A DNA stretch of 64,000 nucleotides from Sipunculus nudus. Lineage: Eukaryota; Annelida; Sipuncula; Golfingiida; Sipunculidae. The stretch spans positions 61,388,917 through 61,452,916 of the forward strand of contig CM049319.1 of NCBI GenBank assembly GCA_026874595.1, given 5' to 3'. This document shows, piece after piece, positions 48,186 to 58,358 of the stretch. Every line of letters starts with the position of its first letter. Positions within the stretch are counted from its first letter, which is position 1. The notes under the pieces are model-generated. The model was not told where the DNA came from. It saw only the letters and a list, made by a program, of their open reading frames with translations, and searched no databases. The translations under genes were made by a program, and so were the position numbers.

Positions 48186-50722
48186 TTGCCATTGGACTCA
48201 ATAGATGACGGAGCCTAATAATATCGAGTTTAGTTGAAATAAAACTTACCTCACACGTCAGATGTTTTTATGTGGTCCGAGAGATTTTTACAACAACAGT
48301 ATTGGTAGACTGAAATCTTAATTTTAGAGACACACAAAACACACCAGGAGCAGGACCCTTAAAACACATACACAGCTACATGGCATTACATCATATGGTC
48401 ATTAAAACACAAACATGTATGCATGTAGGCATGTGAGCCATAATTTAACAACCCAGCACCTCAGCTAAACATTCCCTGCTCACATCATCATATAGTACTG
48501 TCATCACTTTTCTTGGTCTCCATATGAAAATACAATCAGAAACAGATTATCAGTCATGCCTTATCTACAAAACTCAGCTATATTACTAACACCAGTAGCT
48601 CCACGGGCAAAGCAATACTCACACTGTAAACACCAGATCGTATAATACTGTTAACTCTACACTTCTCAAAGCATAAGATACTCTAAATGTCACATACTTT
48701 ATATCAAACTAAGTTTCACATGCTGTAAGCACCAAATTAATCATTTATAAACTCGACTGTAGATCTCTATCATAAGCATATATACTTTACTGATATACAC
48801 TCTACACGGCGGTCAAGTGATACCTACTAAGCTGGTTACGGTTGACACTTTGCATCAGTCGCAAATACTGAAATTCTACAAAATTAAGTTATCAAAATAT
48901 ATATCTGACTATCTTAGGCAAAGTATCTAGGAATAAGCCACAAATATGTAACTTGTGCCTACTATAACTCTCACTACCTGTTCAAAAATGATATTAAACC
49001 AATAAAGGTTGCAGATATATAGAAATATTAAAACAAACATGTTATGTTCTTTACACAGTTCATGTGAAATTAATGTTTCTCTCTAATACAGCTTTACAAT
49101 AGTTAAAGTTCCCATCTTACTTGCTGAGCGTAAACAATCGGAAAATAAGAATGCAATTATCATTCACAGTGACTATGGATATCTCGCCCTGGTTAAAGGG
49201 GCCTACTTATCTAGATAACAGTATGTTCATAATAGTTTTTGACTGAACACCACAGTTTCAAAACAAAAAGGGTTTGAAGTAGTCTAGGTTTCTATTTAGT
49301 AGTCATAATATCTAATTGAAAAGAATGTCTCATCATGTATGAAATGAGCAAAAATCAGTTAAGTGCATATCAAACCTAACATGATACTGCTATGTTTACA
49401 TTCATCCACTAGCCAAATATCTTCTTGCATTAAAGTGAACAACTGCTTTCATAGTCGTTTGTCACCAACAACTTATTAATGAAATCCTCAGACATTAATT
49501 AACCAAGGTATATGTCATACTGAGAAAAGTGTCTTTATAATTTCTTAAAATAAAAATCTAAATAAACAAACAATAAACCATTGACTTCATTATACATACC
49601 CTAGGAAGGCATCCTTGGCCTGTAATCGGTATATACACTTCACTGGCTGGAATCTGACAAACCTGCGAACAAACATCAATGATTAAAGATCCTGAATGTA
49701 GTCACTAATCATCTGTAACCTGCAGAAATGTTTATCTCTTAAACATATACAAATGCCATGTAGGGTCTGCATATAAGACAAAAGGGAAAGTACTCCTAAA
49801 TACAACATTATATCAAACAATGGTTCAATACAATGGTCAACATAAGCTGACACCTAATATCAACTCGGTCACTTGCAATACATAGAGAATATGGCTACCT
49901 ATGGGTGCATCTCTGTTCCATTATATCATCACGTGGTAAGTACATACAAGTAATCTACAAGTGCAGTTATTACATCATCATTAATATCTAATCATCATAC
50001 TGATAAAGAGTGAATTGGCAAATGACTGATCAGATGGGCGCACATCCCCTTGCTATCTGGGTTATAGAATGGAATGAGCTGATAACATTACTTTACAGAC
50101 GGGCCAACATTCCCTTGCTGTCTGGGGTATAAGACAGAAAATGTTCGAATGTAATGTACACATTATACATATGAAATGGAAAGATAATATTTAATATCTG
50201 AGAAACAAACAGAGTATCTAGTTTACATTAATTATACTGAGAATATAAAGCACCACTTCTTTGTCCAGGATAGAAGTCACCCGTTTATCGTATGAGGGAC
50301 AACATTTGTGATGCTACTTCTCAGGTGTACCCGCGTTACTAAACGTGACACTGTTATATATACACAACCGGCGCGGGCTTGTTGACACCGATTGCATAAT
50401 CTAGATTACATTTGCCTTTAAGCAGAGTAGTGTTGGTAACACATAATACCAATAATTTGATAAAACTTTTCATTAAAGTTAGAAGTACAGAAAGATTTTT
50501 ATTAAAATTAAATATCACTCACTTGTTTGCCCCCCCCCCCCCCGCCCCCGACCTTGGCCTTTCACAAAATATTATCAAACATGATTATAGGAACCAGAAC
50601 AATTTTCATCAGATTACAGTTAATATTATATATCTTGTCTCTTCGCAAAAAAAGTACAACTTTGAGGATGAACTAGTTTTCTAAGGGACCTTCCATAGGA
50701 TTTTTCAATATTAAATTCATAG
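48186..50722. other. Long intronic stretch, possible minus-strand exons
   Basis: G-poor on the plus strand and nearly free of open frames. A 63-nt minus-strand segment at 49600-49662 has an acceptor (TTTGTTCGCAG) and a donor (GTATGT) with two frames open. A further acceptor/donor pair is at about 48243-48300. Neither connects to a start. A 60-bp block (CAGAYGGGC...CCCTTGCTRTCTGG) is duplicated at about 50033 and 50098. Confidence 0.3.
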
Positions 50723-50876
50723 GTAGCCAGGAGAGTTGTGAGATTAAAAAGATTTTGGTTGGGTCCTACTGTCGCAACGTCTCGAACATCTTTAATACAA
50801 CTTTCTACGAATCTACTGAAGAAACAGTCGATGTGGCGACCGAAAGAGTTACGCAGGCATTCCGGAAGATATGCAG
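50723..50876 (+). CDS. RGM-like gene, exon 2 (N-terminal Cys-rich region)
   Basis: The acceptor TTCATAG joins to exon 1 in phase 1 and completes a Ser codon. The frame is open through SQESCEIKKILVGSYCRN, a Thr/Glu-rich helix-like stretch and VTQAFRKIC, then donor AG|GTGATT in phase 2. Cysteines spaced around predicted helices fit the N-terminal helical bundle of repulsive guidance molecules, which binds BMP ligands. An alternative acceptor at 50697-50698 would add eight codons in the same frame. The donor is not ideal. Confidence 0.5.
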
Positions 50877-51748
50877 GTGATTTATGAAATATTTACTTCT
50901 TTCAATGGGTTAAGATTACTATGGTTGTTTTTTGTTTCCGAGGTTTTTCAAATTCGTGATATTTCCGAGAGGGAAGTTATCGGAATCAATTCGAAAGGTA
51001 AAAATAAAATAATAATAGACCTTTATGTTACCCGTAAATGGAAGATTATAAATAATATCCTGTCTACAATGATTGATATTAATTTCTACATGTTCCGATG
51101 TTCCATTAGGTCAAGGGCGATACATATATTATTTATCATAATTGATTCATTTAAATAATGGATACAATTTGTTTATTTTAATTTATGATAAGATCGCAAA
51201 AAAAATGAACCCTTGAGAAACAGAGAAAAATTGAAAATCGCGAAATTATAACGAATACCAAGCCAACACAGTATATAATCACCCTGTCTTATATCTCTCT
51301 GTCACTTTATTTGTCACCTCTGTGTCTGCCCGTGTAAAATATACCTCAATATATATATATATATATATTTCGGAAGGAGAATAAATAATCGATCGGTCTG
51401 TATATTTGGTCGAAAACATTTTTAACGGAGTGTATTCAATGAATGTGGACAAGCGAGTCCCCAGAAACTCGACGAAGTGGCTCGTGTCATGCGAGCATAT
51501 ATACCTTATTTTGTTTTATTATGCGTTATTTTCTCCTTAATTAAGCTGTATCTCTGTATTTTTTGAGAGGAGAGTGATCAGTCGGTGCTCAGGCCAGGGT
51601 CATTCCGTTGTGAAACAATACGCTTGACTGATGAAGGCTTGACTGATAAAGTAACATAAACTTCAAAATGTTGCAATGCCAAAATCAAAGCCAAGCATTC
51701 TTTTTAAATAGTGGAGTAGTTTTTCTGGTTTGCATTAAACTTTCTTGA
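50877..51748. other. Intron sequence, no exon seen
   Basis: AT-rich, with a short (AT)n near 51350-51368. Confidence 0.35.
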
Positions 51749-51940
51749 GAAATAAATTGGATGATCTATGTTATCATTGTCTTCAGCGATCACAATCCTC
51801 TCACGTTCATGGACAAGTTGAAGTGTAAAAATCAAAGATTGTTGAGATGGAGTTTGTTCTTACAGGATTACCATCTTGAAATCAAACACATTATAGGGAA
51901 AGACAATGTACTTGCTGATTGCTTATCGAGATGTAAATGA
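51749..51940 (+). pseudogene. Ty3/gypsy RNase H fragment, C-terminal end of pol
   Basis: 63 open codons ending TGA. The sequence contains SDHNPLTF, then LLRWSLFLQDYHLEIKHI and GKDNVLADCLSR, which are the last RNase H motifs of Ty3/gypsy elements. The stop follows the LSRCK end directly, and only about 125 bp separate it from a polypurine tract and LTR. No integrase follows. Either integrase was deleted, or the element has integrase upstream of RT, as in the Gmr1 group of Ty3/gypsy elements. The 5' part of pol is missing. Confidence 0.8.
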
Positions 51941-52054
51941 AATGGTGTAAGGTCACATAAACGAGATGTATATGTAATTTTGTAAATAAGATGATTTTTG
52001 AGATGGTGTAAAAATTTTGTGATTGTGATCCGAGAAAACTTTCTTTTTTTATTA

Positions 52055-52221
52055 TAAGAGAGGGAGTGTTACGGGGTGACATAAAAGCGGACCGAACTGT
52101 CTCGCTAGCGAAGCTTGCTTTTCTAGCGAAGCGGTTGGAACACTGGACATGTGCGCCACCGACATGGTTCGAATCCCGGATCGGCCCAGTATTTTCCCCT
52201 GAAAAATGCGTCTTCGTAACA
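52055..52221 (+). repeat. Polypurine tract and LTR 1 with tRNA-type promoter boxes
   Basis: The purine run AAGAGAGGGAG is followed by a 155-bp LTR at 52067-52221 that begins TGTTACG and ends CGTAACA, a perfect 7-bp inverted terminus. Inside are TAGCGAAGCGG (52124-52134), which fits the Pol III A box TRGYNNARNNG, and GGTTCGAATCC (52166-52176), a perfect B box, 31 bp apart. The LTR therefore appears to contain a tRNA-derived Pol III promoter. An extra TAGCGAAGC copy lies at 52106-52114. Confidence 0.75.
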
Positions 52222-52340
52222 GAATGGGGGCTCGTCCAACGTGACGGTAAACTTCGTTGCCCTGGGAATAAGCTCACCAAAGTGTGACTCCTGGGATAAT
52301 TAGTCTTGTTCTGATAGCAGAACGCTCTTAAGAGGGGATG
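52222..52340 (+). mobile_element. Short internal domain between LTRs, with a Pro-type primer binding site
   Basis: Three bases after the LTR comes TGGGGGCTCGTCC (52225-52237). It matches the first 13 bases of the tRNA-Pro primer binding site used by murine-type retroviruses. The 119-bp internal part has no coding capacity and ends in a second purine run (AAGAGGGGATG) before the next LTR start. This is the layout of a TRIM (miniature LTR element) or of an element with its internal region deleted. Confidence 0.65.
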
Positions 52341-52429
52341 TGTTACGGGGTGACATAAAAGCGGACCGAACTGTCTCGCTAATGAAGCTTGCTTTTCTAG
52401 CGAAGCGGTTGGTACGCCGGACTTGTGCG
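52341..52429 (+). repeat. LTR 2, truncated
   Basis: It starts TGTTACGGGGTGAC and matches LTR 1 through the A box and GCGGTTGG, then diverges after GGACTTGTGCG, losing the B box and the 3' end. Identity to LTR 1 is high over the shared 89 bp. Confidence 0.8.
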
Positions 52430-52439
52430 GACTTCAGTC

Positions 52440-52665
52440 TTCCGTGTTCAGAAGCAAGTCAGCCGCCAGTAGGGGACCAGTGCCACCACCAGTCGAGGTC
52501 CAGTGCCGCCACTCTTGGGCCAATGCCGCCACTCGGGGTCGAGTGCCCCCAGTTGGTGATCAATGCCGCATGTCATTGTTGGTCCAGTGTGGTCCAATCA
52601 TGTCATTATTGGTCCAGTGTCGCCAGTCGGTGTGCAGTGCCGCCTGTCAGGGACCTGTCTGCCTC
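52440..52665. repeat. GC-rich minisatellite, about 20-26 bp units
   Basis: Eight to ten degenerate units of the type GGTCCAGTGCCGCCACTC. It begins where LTR 2 breaks off, so the LTR truncation and array expansion may be linked. The high GC content contrasts with the flanks. Confidence 0.75.
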
Positions 52666-53989
52666 CCAAAAAGCGACTTCTCTGCATGTCCACACGAACA
52701 AGAATGAACGCATAACCTCCTGGTGGAGGTAAAACACCCTATGCAGAAGTTATGGTCGTTCATACCACCGATGACATATCGGATGCTGTCAGCACGGCCT
52801 GTGAGAATAGTCGCCTGGAACTACCTTATACTACAAAACAGCCCCACCGTCCTGGTCCATAGGATGCACAAATCCAACCAGGGGCTTCCGCCATCACAGT
52901 GCCATGTCACAGGAGCACAATTCTAGCCAGCCAAAGTGAAAGAGAAAGGAGAAATCCAAACAACAATAAACATAAACCTATCACAACAAAAATCAACACC
53001 AAAAGAAGAGCAAAATACCTAAAACCATACAGCAACAAGCAGATGGCATCTTCTGAATCTCTTTTTCTTTTAAATATCGTTTTCTTCTGACTATTTTCTT
53101 CTTCATCGTTGGCTGTAAGAGAAGGCAGGGATCTTCACTTCACTCATCTTCCCATGGCACCACTCGACCCTGAACTGAAACTTGTTTAACCTTAAGATTA
53201 TATATCCCATGTTGTTTTCCTGTCTCTGGGTCCCCTTGATTCATTTGATAACAATGTCATAAATTTGTGAAACCATACAGAGATTTCAGTCCTAATTTGC
53301 CAGTATGTTTCATCCTATCCCTGACAACTTCCTTGACTGCAATACATTTTCCTTCCTTTTTCTGTGAGGTTAGGTTTCCAGACCTGTCTGACGGAGAAAA
53401 GATAATCTTCAACTTATTTGTGTATCATTTCAATCAGTACTGTTCCTACTCAAGAGGTAGTACCAGAGTCGTTTTCAATACGAACAGAAGCTAGCAATTT
53501 GGTCATGTACATTTTAAATAATAAGAAATTTGAAACTGTACATGTATCAATACCATGTGGCTCGTGTAAACGTTTTATTTTAAATATAACAGCACTGAGA
53601 TGCCACGTGACCGTGACTGTTATGACCATCACTTCAAGTTCTGTTCGCCCGCCTTCAAGGCCAACTTTTCAGCGTGGATGGACAATTATGAAGGCCAAAT
53701 GTGTGAAGCTAAACGTGTAAAACCGGATATAGTGAAACGTAATTATGATTTCTGTTTTATTCCCGTAAAATAAGTCTGTAAACTAACAGTTACATTACCG
53801 TACTATTAATAAATAAAACATTACCTTAATTAACTTACTCATATATTAAGCGTATTTATAAGCGTCATTTAACAGTAATCATCTTTAACATAATGCATTT
53901 TTTGTGTAAAAAAATGGCGTTTTTTTCTATTTTACAATTATGAATTATTTTCTTTTTGCTGTTTAAGAATTATTTTTTACAGTCTTCAG
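52666..53989. other. Intron sequence, possible retroelement debris
   Basis: Open frames of 60-100 codons at 52723-53090 and 53267-53720 are not recognisable and lack splice support. The stretch after the minisatellite could be leftover retroelement sequence. Confidence 0.3.
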
Positions 53990-54178
53990 ACACTTCGTGC
54001 TTTGGTGGATGAACCCCCGCAATCGTTCTGAATCCTGCCTTGGAAAACAAAGCAACAAAATCAGAAATAAATATACAATAGAAAAAGAGTCCTGTATATC
54101 AGATTCCTATGAAAAAATCTTACCTCGGCAAGGTTTTATAAATTCGTCTTATAATGAAATAATAAGAATATATAACAG
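53990..54178 (+). CDS. Candidate cassette exon of the RGM-like gene
   Basis: The acceptor TTACAGTCTTCAG is followed by 63 codons, fully open, to AACAG|GTAAGT. It enters after a phase-2 exon and leaves in phase 2. It would fit between exons 2 and 3 without changing the frame and, at 189 nt, could be skipped. The upstream AG (53981-53982) would instead suit exon 1 directly. The residues (RNRSESCLGKQSNKIRNKYT and later LPRQGFINSSYNEII) are polar with two Cys and do not obviously match RGM. Its last part and the following intron are duplicated at 45470-45722, so it may be mobile-element sequence. Confidence 0.3.
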
Positions 54179-54393
54179 GTAAGTTCGTTTGAATAAAAAA
54201 CTCTATATAAATCTTGATATAAATACAATAATACCTCTTTCTTACGGACAGTAGCGGAACTCGGGAATTGCCTGAAAAAATAAATATATGTCCGCATACT
54301 GGAGAGATGAACGATATGCTCTCGTGAATTTCATCCGATTGTCTATATATGGTGTTCATAATAGAAGTAATATAGAGGTGTCTGTCAGGAATT

Positions 54394-54425
<32 letters not shown>

Positions 54426-55517
54426 GCACACACACACATACATACATACACACACACACCCTCACACACACACCCACACACACACACATATATATATTGC
54501 TGAACGGGTCAATCCATCGAACATTTGAAGTATTCCAAGTAAAAATATCAGATAAAACGCTGTATATGTTTTTCTCTGGTCGTGTCACTCCTTATATATT
54601 GGTGTCACAGTTGAGCAATATTGAACAAAAAGGAGCATGCCTGGTATATATGTGATATACTGGTATATATGTGAATGAAAATGCTAAATATCATGAAGAA
54701 CAGTCCATCTTATGAGGTCAAAAGAATAGGGAGGGTGTCCACGCCTGTTAATATAGGCCTATATAATTTAACCAGGTGTTTAGGCTGTAACTAAAAATTT
54801 AATAAAATTCCTCTTTCTGTTCATCTTGTACTCGCATATCGCTGCATTATTTTATGACCGGGTGCAATAACGAATCCCATGTATTTTGGCTATATAGTGG
54901 TGCTCATCTCAGCTATAAGTAATTGAGTGTAGAGGGCCATAAAGGAGCTGGGTACAAATCAATGGAAGGGTGAGCAGAGTATGGCCAAACACACACACAC
55001 ACGCATTTAATTGTTCTAAAGGTTCACCGCTGCCGTTTTTCTTGGCCTTTTTTGGGCGAATAATGTTGTTTATTAATGCTTACTTGTGCTCTCGTTCCCA
55101 TTACTGACGCGAATTCTTAAAGGTTTGGAAAATGGTCTAAACTTTATGTTGATTATATGTACCATTTCAAGTAATCAAGCGGTTTTCTGTTGTATTTTTC
55201 TTAGTAACATGTAAGTAAAATAAAATTCACCAGATTTATTTTGTGTTCGGAGTCCGTAGAACAATTTCTTTTGTCTTGCCTTAGGATCTCCTCATCTATA
55301 AAAAATATATCAGTGGCCCAAACTTTGATAACGTTGCCTCGAGTATCTGCGGAATCGTAGAACTACAATAGGACAGGACTTTCTGGCAGGTCTTTCTTTC
55401 TGGCAACCATTACAATCTGTGAAATGTTCAAGGTGTTAAATCACTATTTTCACAATGACCGCTTTGCATGTTATTGAGATAACAAATGATTATATGACAT
55501 TCGAGACTTTTATTCAG
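54179..55517. other. Intron with copy 2 of the duplicated segment and microsatellites
   Basis: 54137-54394 parallels 45470-45722. It is followed by (TC)n, (AC)n and (AT)n at about 54393-54498, then AT-rich sequence without exons. Confidence 0.55.
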
Positions 55518-55677
55518 ATTTTACACGGATTACATCAAATGCCATTGGAAACTGGCGCGTGGCCTCCTCTCAACGTGCGGAACAGACAGCCACAAAGGGT
55601 ATTTCTTGAATTTCTTGCCATATATGTTGAAGGGCATGGATATTTCAGGATTACTGGATTCAGAGGCAGCTAATACA
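55518..55677 (+). CDS. RGM-like gene, exon 3 (N-terminal helical region)
   Basis: The acceptor GACTTTTATTCAG leads to one base that completes an Arg codon after exon 2, then 53 open codons to ACA|GTAAGT in phase 0. The reading includes FYTDYIKCHWKLARGLL, then STCGTDSHKG and a hydrophobic helix ending DSEAANT. The Cys spacing (IKC ... STC) fits the end of the RGM N-terminal bundle. A different, ATG-initiated frame also crosses this exon but hits a stop just before the donor. Phase agreement on both sides supports the choice. Confidence 0.6.
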
Positions 55678-56452
55678 GTAAGTATAAATACAAACTAGAG
55701 GTTTGGGACCGTAAAGGTCCTAAATTAGGGCCCCGCGATTGTCATTTCCAAAACATGGCAGCCCTAGATTTGGCCATATTTGATGTCAGGTTGGTCTGAA
55801 AACTTGAATCACAAACAATGTAAACTCGTGACATTGAAAAAAAAGTTATCGAGAAAGGATTTTAAAATATTTACCTGGCAGTCATATTAGATTTAAAAGC
55901 AGTTTAAAATTCATACGATTTTTGGATTGGTCTGTATTTCGATAGGGTTAGAGCCCTCATAGACAGAAACAGACGGACAAGGCGATCACCATAATGATAA
56001 TTCATGATGTTTATACGTACATAGTGAATACAGTAAATATAATTGTACCTTACACAACATACCCGTGCAGTCTGTAGAAAAAATACATCATGAATGTGTC
56101 AATCATGGAAATTACTAAACACACGTAGCAAATGCAACATTTTAATACCATAAAACACGTGACGAAGAGAGTCTGAATAAAATGTAATATTACAGCAATT
56201 GAAGTCCGAATAAGTGAACATCACACTGCATAATGCAGCAAATGGATTTTAGGTGAATATTAAGCTAACAAGAAAGATGAAGTTTCTTAACTTTTCAAGT
56301 AGATATAGGGAAATTTTATAAGGCAGTAATTTTAATCTATGTCTTTTAAAATGATTTGCGTGTTTGTGAGACATCGATAAGTTCTCTCTGATCCGGATGG
56401 TCTCAGGACCTACTTTCCCTGTTATTTCATATATAAACCAATTTTATTTCAG
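55678..56452. other. RGM-like intron 3
   Basis: GTAAGT to TTTTATTTCAG. It contains a block at about 55690-55990 (GGTTTGGGACCGTAAAGGTC) that looks like part of a dispersed repeat. No exon. Confidence 0.5.
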
Positions 56453-56638
56453 AGGCCTCGCTATGGACCACGTGCAACCGTTCTTGCGTTTGGGGATCCA
56501 CATGTAAAACCATTGGACCAGCCTATAGTCGCCTGTGCAAGTGAGGGTCACAGTCTCTTCCTGGACAACGAATACGTCCGGATCACCGGCAACAATACAG
56601 CTATAGCACCTAACCATCCGGCCACAGTGATGACATTA
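56453..56638 (+). CDS. RGM-like gene, exon 4 (GDPH motif, start of VWD-like domain)
   Basis: 186 nt, 62 codons, phase 0 on both sides, between AATTTTATTTCAG and GTGAGT. It encodes RPRYGPRATVLAFGDPHVKP, then a single Cys, SLFLDNEYVRITGNN and a Pro/Ala/Thr stretch. In RGM proteins the FGDPH motif opens the partial von Willebrand type D domain, and the Asp-Pro bond in it is the autocatalytic cleavage site. The following C...G...L-DN-Y...N-T pattern also fits. This is the strongest evidence for the family assignment. A different VWD-type secreted protein is the alternative. Confidence 0.75.
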
Positions 56639-57123
56639 GTGAGTCCAAGCATTTTTCTCCGCTAGGAGGGAATGCGTTCTTCATCTTTCGTGTGTATTTG
56701 TGTATATGTTTACAACATAACTAACGCAATCATTTCGGTGTGGATCTGGTACATTGTCCGAATTAAGGAACTTCATAAATAAATATTCACGAAGATAAAG
56801 TCACTTATGCAAAAACATCCCTAGGGATGCGGACCGAATAAGTTGAATGTAAACACGGTTATAGGAGCATCCCACAAAAAGGACCCCCTCCCCCATATGG
56901 CGGAGGCTTGCATTCCTTAGAATGCAGATTTCTAGTTTTTTTTTTTTAAATTATTTTATGAAGAAAAGCCCGCTATGATTTTTAACGAGTTGATTCATAT
57001 ATAATTATTATATATATATAGTATATAATATGATACAATTTGAAGGTCACTTGTTTTCACGGTTCTCGTTTTGGTCAGAAGCACTATAGTAGGTTTTACA
57101 TGTTGTATTGCCCTCATCTGTAG

Positions 57124-57235
57124 CTAGAGGTCGTCCTGAGAGACCCAAGCACTGGAGACTCTGTGGCAGAGTACCAGGCCGCCAACTCTCATTTACCAGT
57201 GACGTTCCTCAACGGAATGGACCGAGTCATACACC
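57124..57235 (+). CDS. RGM-like gene, exon 5
   Basis: The acceptor CCCTCATCTGTAG enters in phase 0 and the exon leaves in phase 1 before GTTAGT. It encodes LEVVLRDPSTGDSVAEYQAA, then HLPVTFLNGMDRVIH. The order beta-strand, YQA, LP-x-F-x-G matches the middle of the RGM partial VWD domain. If the donor were not used, the frame would stop immediately at TAG. Confidence 0.7.
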
Positions 57236-57648
57236 GTTAGTTTTCCCACTTATTATATACCACACGTCCCCTTACATCGTGGTAGAATTACATGGATAAA
57301 CGGTTTTTGCCTCTAATTCAGTGCAACGATCATATTTAACTTGTATATTTTAATTGAAAAAATGTTAACCTAGAAAAAAACACTCAGTGAGCGCAGACCT
57401 CCGCCTCCAGTGTACGAGGGATTAAAAACATAAGACAGAAAAAGCACTCTGAGAGCGTCTTGCAGCTCATTACCCCTATATGGCATTGCCAGAAATGTGT
57501 GATCAAGACAGCTGGACAATCACTGATTGTTACAGCATACTGACACTGTCTGTGCTCTCAGAGTGCTTTTTCTGTCTTATGTTTGTAATCCCTCATACAC
57601 TGCTGAAGTTTAAACAAACCGTTAACGTAAAATTTACCTTATCTTCAG
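57236..57648. other. RGM-like intron 5 with a foldback sequence
   Basis: Contains the inverted repeat described at 57408-57602. Ends in CCTTATCTTCAG. Confidence 0.5.
57408..57602. mobile_element. Foldback/MITE-like inverted repeat
   Basis: 49-bp arms (57408-57456 and 57554-57602) begin CAGTGTACGAGGGATTA and carry CATAAGACAGAAAAAGCACT. They have a few mismatches and a loop of about 97 bp. No target-site duplication is evident. It ends 46 bp before exon 6. Confidence 0.6.
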
Positions 57649-57745
57649 CGGCTGGTGGTGAAGTTGTGATCAGTGGATACAAGGACCGCATGATGAAGAT
57701 CACTCACGCACACAGTGGAACCATGGTCTTCATCAGCAGATTCAG
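57649..57745 (+). CDS. RGM-like gene, exon 6
   Basis: The acceptor ACCTTATCTTCAG completes a Pro codon from exon 5. The exon reads AGGEVVISGYKDRMMKITHA, then HSGTMVFISRF and leaves in phase 2 before GTTTGT. The beta-rich pattern continues the partial VWD domain. The Arg-Phe end continues directly in exon 7. Confidence 0.7.
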
Positions 57746-58300
57746 GTTTGTTTGATTCAATAATAATAGTTCTGCTTGCCTCCGCTAGGACGGTATGCGT
57801 TCATCCTCATTCATGTGTGTATGTTTCTGTGTTTGTTCACAAAATAACCCACCCAATCATGAACGGAATCTCATGAAATTTTCAGGCCATTCAAGGAATG
57901 AGTCAATGAAAAATTGATTATATTTTGGTGTGTATCCGTATTTAGAAACGTCATCCAGAAAATTCACAAACGGTTTTGGGAGCATCTACAAAAAAGGCCA
58001 CCCCACATGGTGGAGGCTTGCATTAATTAGAATGCAGATTTCTGGTTATATATTATTTGTGACATTGTTTGGGTAAATCTGTAAGACACTTAGCACTTCG
58101 TTTACAATTTCTACTATATGTGTACACATTTTTTGGAGTATAGTGTTAATATAAATCCCATCATTGTTTACTGTATACGTATGTAAATAATACCCAATGC
58201 ATGGTATACCCGTGTTAGTCTGTAGTCGAAGTGTAGCTAAAGGGTAAGAGTGACGGATTTAATTTGTTTGATCATGAATAAGTTAATCTATCTAAAGGGC

Positions 58301-58353
<53 letters not shown>
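57746..58353. other. RGM-like intron 6, proximal part
   Basis: Contains a block at about 57776-58050 (CCTCCGCTAGGACGGTATGC ... GCATTAATTAGAATGCAGATT) that also occurs, diverged, at about 56663-56945 and 12250-12540. It is an old dispersed repeat. An (AT)n at 58303-58355 borders the next transposon. Confidence 0.5.

Positions 58354-58358
<5 letters not shown>

Noticed and set aside
52066-52732. 73-130 codon frames across the LTR and minisatellite
   Set aside because: They run through LTR promoter boxes and a GC-rich tandem array. Composition artefacts.
54120-54588. Cys/Val-rich frames on the minus strand
   Set aside because: Translations of the (AC)n microsatellite.
55455-55673. 72-codon ATG frame over RGM-like exon 3
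   Set aside because: It stops just before the donor and does not connect in phase. The alternative frame continues into exon 4 and matches the phase of exon 2.
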